A stretch of 64,000 nucleotides of DNA from Photorhabdus cinerea (GCF_011189575.1 NZ_PUJW01000012.1:74570-138569); one strand, 5' to 3'; positions 27,516 to 36,972 are shown, counted from the first letter of the stretch. Numbers and translations are program-made. Notes: generated from the letters alone by a model not told the origin.

Positions 27516-29294
27516 ATGAAAAAGCATATAAATTTACCCAAGATTGGTATTCGCCCAGTTATTGATGGCCGTCGTATGGGGGTGCGTGAATCACTCGAAG
27601 AGCAAACCATGAATATGGCAAAAGCGACAGCTAATTTATTGACTAAACATATTTGCCATGTTTGTGGTACCCCTGTTGAATGCGTTATTGCAGATTCGTG
27701 TATTTCCGGTCTTGCTGAATCTGCAATTTGTGATGAAAAATTCAGCACATTAAATGTTGGTCTGACAATCACTGTCACACCGTGTTGGTGTTATGGCAGT
27801 GAAACATTAGATATGGACCCAGCAAGACCTAAAGCTATTTGGGGTTTTAATGGGACTGAACGTCCAGGTGCAGTCTACCTCGCAGCAGCTTTAGCCGCTT
27901 ACGCGCAAAAAGGTATCCCCGCTTTTTCTATATACGGACATGAAGTTCAAGATGCGGATGACACTCGTATTCCTGATGATGTCAAAGAAAAATTGCTACG
28001 ATTTGCACGTGCTGGATTGGCAGTTGCCAGTATGAAAGGCAAAACTTACCTTGCTGTTGGTGGCGTATCAATGGGGATTGCTGGCTCAATTGTTGATCAT
28101 AACTTTTTTGAATCTTGGCTTGGTATGAAAGTCCAATCAGTTGATATGACTGAATTACGCCGTCGTATTGATAAGCAAATATACGATGAAGAGGAACTTA
28201 AGCTCGCTTTATCTTGGGCAGATAAATATTTTCAATATGGTGAAGATACGAATGCCGAACAATATCGCCGTTCACCAGAAAGTCGTCGTCAAATTCTGCG
28301 CGAAAGTTTACTCATGGCTATCTGTATTCGTGACATGATGCAGGGAAATCCAAAACTGAAAGTAAAAGGGTATAGAGAAGAAGCACTCGGCTACAACGCC
28401 ATTGTCGCAGGTTTCCAGGGACAACGTCATTGGACAGACCAATATCCTAATGGTGATACAGCAGAAGCGATTTTAAATAGTTCATTCGATTGGAACGGTA
28501 TCCGCCAGCCATTTACGATTGCAACAGAAAACGACAGTCTAAATGGCGTTGCGATGCTATTTGGTCATATGTTAACAGGTACAGCACAGATTTTTGCTGA
28601 TGTCCGAACTTTCTGGTCTCCAGAATCTGTTGAACGTGTCACGGGCCAAAAACTTACGGGACAGGCGGAAAATGGGGTGATCCATCTCATTAATTCAGGC
28701 TCTGCAACGTTAGATGGGACCTGTTGTCAAAAAGACGATCAAGGTCACCCTACGATGAAACCTCACTGGGAAATTACCGACGAGGAAGTAAATGCCTGTC
28801 TGGCTGCAACACGATGGTATCCGGCAATCCATGAATATTTCAGAGGTGGTGGATTCTCCTCTAAATTCTTAACGAAAGGAGGTATTCCTTTCACCATGAG
28901 TCGTATCAATATTATTAAAACCCTTGGCCCCGTCCTACAAATAGCTGAAGGTTGGAGTGCAGAACTGCCGAAAGATATTCATGATGTTCTGGACAAACGG
29001 ACAAATGAAACCTGGCCAACAACCTGGTTTGTTCCGCGTTTAACCGGCAAAGGTGCCTTTAAGGACGTGTACTCCGTTATGGCAAATTGGGGGGCTAATC
29101 ACGGTGTACTTTCTATTGGTCATGTTGGCGCAGACTTCATTACATTAGCTGCAATGCTAAGAATCCCAGTTTGTATGCATAACGTGGATGAGAAAGCAAT
29201 TTATCGTCCTTCTTCATGGCGGGCGCATGGTATGGACCCTGAAGGTTCAGATTACCGAGCCTGCCAAAACTATGGGCCTCTCTATAAGCAATAA
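27516..29294 (+). CDS. fucI: L-fucose isomerase FucI
   Basis: FucI converts L-fucose to L-fuculose in the cytoplasm with Mn2+; the family enzyme is a hexamer. The 592-residue product matches E. coli FucI in length and sequence (INLPKIGIRPVIDGRRMGVRESLE at the start, FNGTERPGAVYLAAALAAY, the PFTIATENDSLNGVAMLFGHML metal-site region, and MANWGANHGVLSIGHVGADF near the C-terminus). It lies between the fucose permease and the kinase. Confidence 0.97.
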   Translation: MKKHINLPKIGIRPVIDGRRMGVRESLEEQTMNMAKATANLLTKHICHVCGTPVECVIADSCISGLAESAICDEKFSTLNVGLTITVTPCWCYGSETLDMDPARPKAIWGFNGTERPGAVYLAAALAAYAQKGIPAFSIYGHEVQDADDTRIPDDVKEKLLRFARAGLAVASMKGKTYLAVGGVSMGIAGSIVDHNFFESWLGMKVQSVDMTELRRRIDKQIYDEEELKLALSWADKYFQYGEDTNAEQYRRSPESRRQILRESLLMAICIRDMMQGNPKLKVKGYREEALGYNAIVAGFQGQRHWTDQYPNGDTAEAILNSSFDWNGIRQPFTIATENDSLNGVAMLFGHMLTGTAQIFADVRTFWSPESVERVTGQKLTGQAENGVIHLINSGSATLDGTCCQKDDQGHPTMKPHWEITDEEVNACLAATRWYPAIHEYFRGGGFSSKFLTKGGIPFTMSRINIIKTLGPVLQIAEGWSAELPKDIHDVLDKRTNETWPTTWFVPRLTGKGAFKDVYSVMANWGANHGVLSIGHVGADFITLAAMLRIPVCMHNVDEKAIYRPSSWRAHGMDPEGSDYRACQNYGPLYKQ

Positions 29295-29344
29295 TCGCTG
29301 CCGGCGGTACAAATTGTGCCGCCGCTATCATGACAGGAGATCAT

Positions 29345-30790
29345 ATGACTCAAGATGTCATTTTAGTCTTGGATTGTGGGGCCACGAATGTGCGGGCTAT
29401 TGCAATTGATTCACAGGGTAATGTGATTGCAAAAGAATCAACACTAAATACCAGTGAGCCTGATAAGACCAATCCTCACTGGCATATATGGTCACTGGAT
29501 GCCATTTTAGAGCGGTTAGTAGGCTGTTGTCGTGTAATTATCCCTAAATTATCAGGTCACAAGATACACGCAATAACAGTGACGACTTTTGGTGTTGACG
29601 GAACACTGGTCGATGCAAAGGGTAACCTACTTTATCCAATTATTAGTTGGAAATGTCCACGAACAACTCCTATTGTTGAAAATATTGATCGTTACTTCTC
29701 TGCTGAGCAATTACAAACGATATCCGGTGTCGGGCAATTTAATTTTAATACGCTTTATAAGTTAATCTGGTTAAAGGAAAATTATCCCACCCTTTTTGAT
29801 AAAGCCCATGCTTGGTTGTTTATTTCCTCTTTAATCAATTATCGATTAACAGGAGTGATGTCAACTGACAGAACCATGGCTGGAACCAGCCAGTTGCTCA
29901 ATATTCACCATGAGCAGTTTAGTGAAGCAATATTAGATGCTATTTCTATTTCAGAAAATTTATTTCCTAAGCTCGTTTCTGCCAGCGAACAAATTGGCAT
30001 TTTGGCACCAGAAGCAGCCAAAAAATTAAACTTACCTCTAGGAATTCCGGTTATTTCCTCTGGACATGATACACAATTTGCTTTATTTGGTTCAGGCACA
30101 GGTTTGAATCAACCCATCTTATCTTCGGGCACCTGGGAAATCCTGATGGTACGCACCCCTTATGTGAATACTCGTATTTTACCTCATTACTCTGGCTCTA
30201 CCTGTGAATTGGACGCGAAGGAAGGACTCTTTAACCCAGGATTGCAATGGCTGGCTTCCGGGGTACTTGAATGGATACGACTGCTTTTCTGGAAAGACAT
30301 TCCTCCTTCGGAAGCCTATCGCCAAATGATCCATGAAGCTTCATCTGTTCCTCCTGGTTCTAATAACTTAAGAATGAATTGCCGTTTATTAACCTCCAGA
30401 GCGGGATGGTGTGGAACAACGTTGAATACTGAGCGCCGTCATTTTTATCGTGCTGCATTAGAAGCTTTGGGGTATCAGTTAAAACAAAATCTGTCTCTTT
30501 TAGAGAAAATAAGCGGGTTTCATGCTAAAGAATTAGTGCTAGTAGGTGGAGGTAGCCGCAATCATCTCTGGAATCAAATAAAAGCAGATATTCTAAACCT
30601 GCCAATAAAAGTACTTAATGAAGCAGAAACGACTGTGCTCGGCGCTTCTTTCTTTGCCTGGGCTGGTGCAGGTTGCTATAAATCGCCTGAAAAAGCCCGT
30701 GAACAGTTTTCTTATCACTATGAACTTTATACACCCGGTGAACACCAGAAAACTTATGATTCATTAGCCCAGGATTCTATACAGGAGTAA
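29345..30790 (+). CDS. fucK: L-fuculokinase FucK
   Basis: FucK phosphorylates L-fuculose at O-1 using ATP. The 481-residue FGGY-family protein begins MTQDVILVLDCGATNVRAIA (phosphate-1 motif). It continues with TTFGVDGTLVDAKGNLLYPIISWKCPRT, ISSGHDTQFALFG and LVLVGGGSRNHLWNQIKADIL. The ATG at 29345 follows AGGAG and matches the E. coli start; an in-frame start at 29330 is less likely. The mutarotase gene fucU, next in E. coli, is missing here. Confidence 0.95.
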   Translation: MTQDVILVLDCGATNVRAIAIDSQGNVIAKESTLNTSEPDKTNPHWHIWSLDAILERLVGCCRVIIPKLSGHKIHAITVTTFGVDGTLVDAKGNLLYPIISWKCPRTTPIVENIDRYFSAEQLQTISGVGQFNFNTLYKLIWLKENYPTLFDKAHAWLFISSLINYRLTGVMSTDRTMAGTSQLLNIHHEQFSEAILDAISISENLFPKLVSASEQIGILAPEAAKKLNLPLGIPVISSGHDTQFALFGSGTGLNQPILSSGTWEILMVRTPYVNTRILPHYSGSTCELDAKEGLFNPGLQWLASGVLEWIRLLFWKDIPPSEAYRQMIHEASSVPPGSNNLRMNCRLLTSRAGWCGTTLNTERRHFYRAALEALGYQLKQNLSLLEKISGFHAKELVLVGGGSRNHLWNQIKADILNLPIKVLNEAETTVLGASFFAWAGAGCYKSPEKAREQFSYHYELYTPGEHQKTYDSLAQDSIQE

Positions 30791-31002
30791 ATAATTCTAC
30801 GTTAAAAACAATCTTCCTATTTATTTAACTTCTCCGTCTCTTGGAAAAATAGTGTCTGAGATGGGAAATGGTCACTTTTTTGCTATCATTGTCATAGGGA
30901 AAACGGCTAATTATGGAAATATATTGCTAAAAAGGCATGGTTTCTTAATTCTGAATTGGGAGAAATAATCCTATTTCGTCATGATATAAAAGAGATTCCC
31001 CT

Positions 31003-31704
31003 ATGAAAAACAAGCGCCATCAAAAAATTATGGATCTTCTTCATCAACATGAATCATTGACAACGACTGAACTTTCCGAAGTTTTACAAGTCAGTAGAGA
31101 AACAATACGTCGAGATCTGCGATTTCTTCAGGAGCATGGAAGTCTCCTTCGTTTACATGGAAGAGCAAAAAGCTTAAACAGAGAAACGCAAGATAATGGA
31201 GATTCCTTTAACACTCGGGTTAAAAGCCATTTTTCAAGTAAATCGCTTATTGCTCAGCAAGCCGTGACGTGGATAAGCGAAGGAATGATCATTGCACTTG
31301 ATGCAAGTTCAACATGTTGGTATTTAGCAAAACAACTTCCTGATATTAATATCACTGTTTTTACGAATAGCATTCGTATTTGTCATGAATTATCAAAGAG
31401 AAAAAATATTCAATTAATCAGTTCAGGGGGAGTTCTCCATCGTAAATATGCTTGTTACATTAGTTCATCGATTATTGCACAATTAAAAAATTTAGACATC
31501 GATCTCTTCATTTTTTCCTGTGACGGCATTGATGCAAATGGCGATTTATGGGATTCGAATATTGATAACGCAGCATTCAAAGAGATTCTTATAAAACGAG
31601 CATTACAATCAATTTTATTAATTGATAAAAGCAAAATTAACCGAAAAAGTGAAATTAAAATAGAAAATCATGGAAATATCACTGATATAATATCGAATGA
31701 CTAG
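31003..31704 (+). CDS. fucR: L-fucose operon regulator FucR
   Basis: A 233-residue DeoR-family regulator that activates the fuc operons, with fuculose-1-phosphate as inducer in E. coli. The N-terminal helix-turn-helix is TTTELSEVLQVSRETIRRDLRFLQEHG. The C-terminal sugar-phosphate sensing domain is represented by IALDASSTCWYLAKQLPDINITVFTNS, LISSGGVL, and DLFIFSCDGID followed by LLIDKSK. It lies 212 bp after fucK with its own AT-rich leader. It is about ten residues shorter at the C-terminus than E. coli FucR. Confidence 0.93.
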   Translation: MKNKRHQKIMDLLHQHESLTTTELSEVLQVSRETIRRDLRFLQEHGSLLRLHGRAKSLNRETQDNGDSFNTRVKSHFSSKSLIAQQAVTWISEGMIIALDASSTCWYLAKQLPDINITVFTNSIRICHELSKRKNIQLISSGGVLHRKYACYISSSIIAQLKNLDIDLFIFSCDGIDANGDLWDSNIDNAAFKEILIKRALQSILLIDKSKINRKSEIKIENHGNITDIISND

Positions 31705-32124
31705 ATGGTAGTTGTTAACTATTATAATCCTTCCTGATACTGGCCTCTATAGGCTTTCATAGCTAATAAATTTCAAAATCAAAGCCAAACTTACAAATTA
31801 ACGCCAGATTCCATCTCTATAAGTTTATAGAACACACAAGTCATTAGTTTATTTAAGTTGTTATGAGCAAACCATTAGTGAATATGATTGAAAATAAACT
31901 CACTAAATCATTCCATTTTTCCATTAACAGTTTTCATCTTCATTGACCACTTCCTATACCTGACAACGCTTAGTTCACATTGAAACAGAATAATTATATT
32001 TATTTGACGCTCTACTGATTAGAAATTAGCATCAAATAATATATTAGTTTAACAAATAAATTATCTTGCGTATTAAATGGTTATTTAGTGAATCTGAAAG
32101 ATTATTTCTAAAGAGGATATATAT
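31705..32124. other. Intergenic region after fucR
   Basis: AT-rich and without a credible ORF. Its right end (from about 32055) is a conserved leader also found upstream of both lectin genes, with the core CTTGC..ATTAAATG followed by TTAGTGAA. Confidence 0.5.
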
Positions 32125-32283
32125 ATGCAAGAACAATCTATTAATACATCAAATCCAGGTAGTACTGAGCTATCTGTTGTAGATCAGGCAGCAACCGAAA
32201 ACGCAGCCATCGCGGTGTCTGGAACTGTCTCAGTGACTAAATATGTCTGGAAAATAATTTCAAACAAAGCCTCCATTTTATAG
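32125..32283 (+). pseudogene. Collapsed lectin paralogue (N-terminal remnant)
   Basis: A 52-codon frame starts with a good ribosome-binding site (AAGAGGAT) and the same leader as the full lectin genes. Its first part parallels the lectin N-terminus (SINTSNPGSTELSVVDQAATENAAIAVSGTVSV beside PINTSNPDNTESYVKDEVEIENAAIALSEIVSV). It then jumps to TKYVWKIISNKASIL and stops; none of the propeller blades is present. A matching segment, VKYTWKKISNRTIVL, lies in the 3' flank of the second lectin (from about 35615). An internal deletion therefore removed the body of a third lectin gene. Confidence 0.7.
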
Positions 32284-32645
32284 AACATTCATGAATTAAA
32301 GTCTGTGTTTTTTAATCGCCAATCTTCAAGCTATGTACTTTCGTAAAACTTATAAAATGCTTTTAATAAAATTTAAATAATCATAATAAGAGTAATTTAT
32401 TAATAAAATAAAAAGGAAACTTTAAAACAGGAAAATAATTCATTTATAACTTTTTATTTTTAAATGACAGCATGTGAAAAATATATATAAACACATAGGA
32501 TTTTATACTGTAGCATCACGGTCACCTGACACCTTTACAGATCATAAACGAACATCAAACAGAATATTAATTCAAAGAATTAAATATCTTGCTTATTAAA
32601 TGACTATTTAGTGAACCCCAAAAATTATTTCTAAAGAGAATATAT
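32284..32645. other. Lectin-type 3' flank and leader
   Basis: No ORF is seen. The left part resembles the sequence at about 35655-35890, downstream of the second lectin (shared GAAATTATAAAACAGG-like and ATAATTCATTTATAA stretches). The right end repeats the conserved lectin leader. It is thus a relic of tandem duplication. Confidence 0.55.
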
Positions 32646-33755
32646 ATGCAACCCATTAATACATCAAATCCAGATAATACCGAGTCCTATGTTAAAGACG
32701 AGGTAGAAATCGAGAACGCTGCAATCGCGTTGTCTGAAATTGTCTCAGTAGTAAACACCTCTGACGGTCGGCTTGAGGTTTTCGGTGTAGGCACTGACAA
32801 TGCTGTGTGGCACAACAGGCAAATGGCACCACATACAGGCTCCCCTTGGTCCGGCTGGAGCTTACTTAACGGACAGGTGACCAGCAAACCCGTCGTTTAC
32901 ATCAATACAGATGGTCGATTGGAAGTATTCGCACGTGGCACAGATAATGCGTTATGGCATAACTGGCAGCTCACTCCCAATGCCGGTTGGTCAGGCTGGC
33001 AATCTTTAGGTGGAGTGATTACCAGTAACCCTGCGGTATATGCTAACACTGATGGCCGACTTGAAGTTTTTGCACGCGGCACCGATAACGCACTCTGGCA
33101 CATCTCACAAACTACCGCTCATTCCGGTCCATGGTCGAGCTGGCAATCTTTGAACGGCGTGATCACCAGCAACCCCGCAGTCCATATTAACTCCGACGGT
33201 CGGCTTGAAGTCTTTGCTCGTGGTACCGATAACGCACTCTGGCACATCTGGCAAACCGCTCCCGATTCCAACCTGTGGTCAAGTTGGGAGTCACTCAATG
33301 GCGTAATTACTAGCGACCCAGTGGTCATTGGTACCGCTGATGGTCGGCTTGAAGTCTTTGCACGCGGCACTGATAACGCACTCTGGCACATTTGGCAGAC
33401 CATTTCTCATTCCGGTCCGTGGTCGGGTTGGCAATCTTTAAAAGGCGTAATCACCAGCGCCCCTGCTGTAGTGAAGAACTGCGACAACCGGCTTGAAGTC
33501 TTTGCGCGCGGTACTGATAACGCACTCTGGCACATCTGGCAAACAGTTTCCCATTCCGGTCCATGGTCTAACTGGGCCTCGTTGAATGGCGTGCTCACCA
33601 GCGCGCCAACGGCGGTGAGGGATTCCGATGGCCGACTTGAGGTCTTTGTGCGTGGTACCGATAATGCACTCTGGCTCACCTGGCAAACCGTATCATCATG
33701 GTCCCCTTGGACATCCCTGGGTGGCTCTTTAATCGACGCTTCCGCGATTAAATAA
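32646..33755 (+). CDS. PLL-type seven-bladed propeller lectin, copy 1
   Basis: This 369-residue protein has an N-terminal leader (about 40 residues, acidic, no obvious signal peptide). It then has seven repeats of about 47-48 residues, each with DGRLEVFARGTDNALWHIWQT, a W-S/G-xW-xSL segment and GVITSxPAV. This is the pattern of Photorhabdus PLL-family lectins, seven-bladed beta-propellers that bind L-fucose and O-methylated glycans between blades. It follows the fucose operon and precedes a close paralogue. The ribosome-binding site is AAAGAGAA. Sugar specificity is inferred from the family and is not shown by the sequence alone. Confidence 0.88.
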   Translation: MQPINTSNPDNTESYVKDEVEIENAAIALSEIVSVVNTSDGRLEVFGVGTDNAVWHNRQMAPHTGSPWSGWSLLNGQVTSKPVVYINTDGRLEVFARGTDNALWHNWQLTPNAGWSGWQSLGGVITSNPAVYANTDGRLEVFARGTDNALWHISQTTAHSGPWSSWQSLNGVITSNPAVHINSDGRLEVFARGTDNALWHIWQTAPDSNLWSSWESLNGVITSDPVVIGTADGRLEVFARGTDNALWHIWQTISHSGPWSGWQSLKGVITSAPAVVKNCDNRLEVFARGTDNALWHIWQTVSHSGPWSNWASLNGVLTSAPTAVRDSDGRLEVFVRGTDNALWLTWQTVSSWSPWTSLGGSLIDASAIK

Positions 33756-34286
33756 TCTGAAAGGGATCAGTTTCGCCCAAGGCGAATGTAACCTTCAGGC
33801 CCGATATGCTAAGGAAAACATTCACTACGCTATATCGGGCCAGTAATATAACCTAATTTGCTGGAATTAGCCCAATGTTCAACTTATGAAATATAAGTAA
33901 ATCAGGGTCTATGCTCCCCAATAGCCAGATTACGAATTATGTTCCTTAATAACAATTATAAGATATTTTTGATAAAAATAAAATCACCACGAAATAATAT
34001 ATCCGAAATAGAAAACAAAAGAAATTTTAAAATAAAAAACAGTTTACATATGATTAATTTTTTACACTGTCATATTTAAAAAAACATATCAACACATATA
34101 AAGTTATAATATAAAGTCAAATTCCCATGATAATCTAATAATCAGTAGTTAACTGAAAATAAAACATTAACCACTCATTTTTCAAATAAAAGGATGTGAA
34201 CAAGAACATAATATCAAATTAAATATTCTGCTCATTAAATTGCTACTTAGTGAATATAAAAAATCTTTTTTAAAAAGGGTATATAT
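33756..34286. other. Spacer between the two lectin genes
   Basis: No ORF. It holds a lectin-type 3' hairpin (33798-33841), a long AT-rich stretch, and at its right end (from about 34215) the conserved lectin leader. Confidence 0.5.
33798..33841 (+). terminator. Long hairpin after lectin copy 1
   Basis: GGCCCGATAT (33798-33807) pairs with ATATCGGGCC (33832-33841) across a 24-nt loop. An equivalent hairpin follows lectin copy 2 at 35451. Conservation between paralogues suggests a role in transcript ending or stability. Confidence 0.5.
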
Positions 34287-35402
34287 ATGCAAAAAGAACC
34301 TATTAAAACATCAAATCCAGATAATGCCGAGTCATATGTGAAAGACGAAGTAGAAATCGAGAATGCTGCAATCGCATTGTCCGCAATTGTCTCGGTGGCA
34401 AACAACTCTGATCGTCGGCTCGAGGTTTTCGGTGTGAGCACCGATAATGCGGTATGGCACAATTGGCAAGCCGCACCACACGCAAATTCTTCCTGGTCCG
34501 GCTGGAAAACACTTGGCGGAGGAGTGACCAGTAAGCCTGCTGTTTACACCAATTCAGACGGTCGATTAGAAGTGTTTGTGCGTGGCGGGGATAATGCGTT
34601 ATGGCATAACTGGCAGACAGCCCCCAATTCCGGTTGGTCAGGTTGGCAATCGTTGAATGGCACAATCACTAGTGATCCAGCAGTATTTGTCAACTCCGAT
34701 GGCCGGCTAGAAGTTTTTGCACGTGGCACCGACAATGCACTCTGGCACATCTGGCAAACCAAACCTTACGCCGGTCCATGGTCTAACTGGGACTCATTGG
34801 GCGGTGGAATTACCAGCAATCCAGCGGTACATATCAACGCCGACGGTCGGCTTGAGGTCTTTGCACGCGGCGGTGATAATGCACTCTGGCATATCTGGCA
34901 GACCAAACCTCACGCCGGCCCATGGTCTAGCTGGGACTCATTAGGTGGCGGGATCACCAGCGACCCTGCGGTATATCTCAACTCCGATGGTCGCCTTGAG
35001 GTCTTTGCACGCGGCGGTGATAACGCGCTCTGGCACATCTGGCAGACCAAACCCTATGCTGGTCCATGGTCTAGCTGGGACTCATTGGGTGGCGGAATTA
35101 CCAGCAATCCAGCGGTACATATCAACGCCGACGGTCGGCTTGAAGTCTTTGCACGCGGCGGTGATAACGCACTCTGGCATATCTGGCAGACCAAACCTCA
35201 CGCCGGCCCATGGTCTAGCTGGTCCTCATTAGGTGGCGGGATCACCAGCGCCCCGGTAGTAGGGAAAAATGCCAACGGCCAACTCGAAGTCTTTGCGCGT
35301 GGCGGTGATAACGCACTCTGGCACATCTGGCAAGCCACATCATCGTGGTCCGCTTGGGTCTCACTTGGTGGAACCTTAATCGACGCTTCAGTGATCAAAT
35401 AA
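34287..35402 (+). CDS. PLL-type seven-bladed propeller lectin, copy 2
   Basis: A 371-residue paralogue of copy 1 with the same N-terminal leader (NAESYVKDEVEIENAAIAL) and seven propeller repeats. The blades are more uniform than in copy 1: most read DGRLEVFARGGDNALWHIWQ, followed by TKP-A-GPWSSWDSLGGGITS. Blades repeat almost identically at the DNA level with a 288-bp offset (two blades), which suggests recent internal duplication or gene conversion. A fucose-binding, host-glycan-recognising role is expected from the family. No signal peptide is seen. Confidence 0.88.
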   Translation: MQKEPIKTSNPDNAESYVKDEVEIENAAIALSAIVSVANNSDRRLEVFGVSTDNAVWHNWQAAPHANSSWSGWKTLGGGVTSKPAVYTNSDGRLEVFVRGGDNALWHNWQTAPNSGWSGWQSLNGTITSDPAVFVNSDGRLEVFARGTDNALWHIWQTKPYAGPWSNWDSLGGGITSNPAVHINADGRLEVFARGGDNALWHIWQTKPHAGPWSSWDSLGGGITSDPAVYLNSDGRLEVFARGGDNALWHIWQTKPYAGPWSSWDSLGGGITSNPAVHINADGRLEVFARGGDNALWHIWQTKPHAGPWSSWSSLGGGITSAPVVGKNANGQLEVFARGGDNALWHIWQATSSWSAWVSLGGTLIDASVIK

Positions 35403-36033
35403 TCTAGAAGGATTTAGAGTTAGCTTCGCACAAGACAAACGTAATCTTCTGGCCCGATGCATTAAAGAAAACATTCACTACACTGCACCGGGCCAGTGGT
35501 ACTTAATTTACTGGAGTGAGCCTAATATTCGGCACGCAAGCCCAATACGAATTCGAACTCATGCATTATTGTGCATGACAAAGATATACTTTTGTCTATC
35601 CAAAAATAGACTTTTGGTTAAATATACTTGGAAAAAAATCTCAAACAGAACCATCGTCTTATAAAATATTTGTAAATTGGAATCTATATTTTTCAATAGC
35701 TAGCCTGTAAGCTGTGCACTTTCATACAGGTTATCAGACACTTTGAATAAGATTAAAACAACCACCGCAAAAATATATTTTTAAATATAATTAAAACGAA
35801 ATTATAAAACAGGTAAATAATTCATTTATAATTTCTTATTTTTCAACTCCTGTATATAAAAACATATAAACGTATAGAATTTTACAAAATTAGCAAAAAC
35901 TATAATTTAACCTACATCTTTATAATTGAGTAATTCATCTATTATTTACTGCCCCACTCAGTCTTCATTATTCAATAACAATGGTTTAAAAATAAATATA
36001 TAGTGATACTTAAAGTGAATGTATATTACGAAT
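35403..36033. other. 3' flank of lectin copy 2 with coding relic
   Basis: No intact gene. A short frame around 35615-35661 reads VKYTWKKISNRTIVL and then stops, parallel to the C-terminus of the remnant at 32125-32283. The following 230 bp are related to 32284-32500. Confidence 0.5.
35451..35494 (+). terminator. Long hairpin after lectin copy 2
   Basis: GGCCCGATGCA (35451-35461) pairs with TGCACCGGGCC (35484-35494) at 10 of 11 positions. It is the counterpart of the hairpin after copy 1, with a compensating-type change in the stem. Confidence 0.5.
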
Positions 36034-36156
36034 TATACCCGTTATCTTTCAAGTTGCCTCTTTGTTGGCTGCACTCACCCCGGTCACAGAGTTATCTATG
36101 CTCCCGGGGATTCGCTCCCTCGCCGTCGCGATGCATCTTGAAATCCATTGGGTATA
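36034..36156. repeat. Full-length ERIC/IRU element
   Basis: A 123-bp element from TATACCC to GGGTATA, with the ERIC arms (CTTTGTTGGCTGC) and the central palindrome GAGTTATCTATGCTC. It is imperfectly palindromic over its whole length and close to the copy at 54772. Confidence 0.85.
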
Positions 36157-36519
36157 TAAACTAATCCAGCCATTCGATCAGAACTTTCTTTAATACTACA
36201 GCCGTATTTCCTCTTTTCAATAGAAAAAACGCTCACAGGAAAGCTTCAAACCATGCGATTTTTCTGCTTCATGAACATCAGAAAAAACACGGATTTTGAG
36301 TTTTTACAGCTATATTACTAGTTCTGACAAATACAGCAAATCTCATCCATATTTAAAACATGATATACATCACAATTTGTAGTAATTAACCGTTTTTATT
36401 TTACATCAATGAGAATGCCAGATTTCCATTATATAATCCTATTGAAATAAGCCCTTAGTAAAAATCATTAAAGTCATAGTAGAATTTATCGATTTATCTC
36501 CTGCATAGAGGAATACCAA
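36157..36519. other. Intergenic region after ERIC
   Basis: AT-rich, no credible gene. The upstream antitoxin expected for a PemK-type toxin is not visible here. The last bases hold the ribosome-binding site TAGAGGA (36506-36512) of the following gene. Confidence 0.45.
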
Positions 36520-36540
36520 ATTATAAATTTCAGCCCCAAA

Positions 36541-36972
36541 GTGGGCGAAATATTGGAATGTGACTATGAGAATTACCTAAAAGATAAAGAAGGCAAAATA
36601 ATAACTGATTTCTATGATGGTCATATACCACCTGAAATGGTAAAAAATCGGCTTGTTGTTATTATAAACGGTAAAATAGATGGCAATGCCTGTATAGTTG
36701 TTCCTTTATCAAGTAAATGTGATCAAAATAAATTCCAACGTGGAATGCACGTTGGAATTGACCAAAATGTTATTGAAAATATGAAATATTTTGAACAAAT
36801 AACACGCTGGGCAAAAGCGGATCTTGTACAACAAGTCAGCCAACAACGGCTACAAAGGCCAAGAACTGATAGAGGTTATTTAAATCAAATTCTACCTAAA
36901 GAAATTGTCACTAAAATTCAATTGGCAATAATTAAATCCATAAATGCAAGTCAATTGTTATCAAAATCATGA
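36541..36972 (+). CDS. PemK/MazF-like growth-inhibitor protein, orphan
   Basis: A 143-residue protein with the PemK-like barrel pattern: VGEILECDYENYL at the N-terminus, DGHIPPEMVKNRLVVIING and ACIVVPLSS. Family members are mRNA-cutting toxins or related domains. The GTG at 36541 has no ribosome-binding site. The frame is open upstream (INFSPKVGEILECDY), and AGAGGA at 36507-36512 is ideally placed for an ATT codon at 36520, giving a start like that of homologues (INF.PKVGEI). The true start is therefore probably the non-canonical ATT, or the gene has lost its ATG. No antitoxin gene is adjacent. Confidence 0.7.
   Translation: MGEILECDYENYLKDKEGKIITDFYDGHIPPEMVKNRLVVIINGKIDGNACIVVPLSSKCDQNKFQRGMHVGIDQNVIENMKYFEQITRWAKADLVQQVSQQRLQRPRTDRGYLNQILPKEIVTKIQLAIIKSINASQLLSKS

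Noticed and set aside
32687..33679. Series of minus-strand ORFs opposite lectin copy 1 (MCQSALSVPRAKTSSRPS repeats)
   Set aside because: They are mirror images of the repeated blade codons; the plus-strand frame is the real gene.
34717..35232. Plus-strand out-of-frame ORFs inside lectin copy 2
   Set aside because: They repeat with the blade period and are frame shadows of the lectin.
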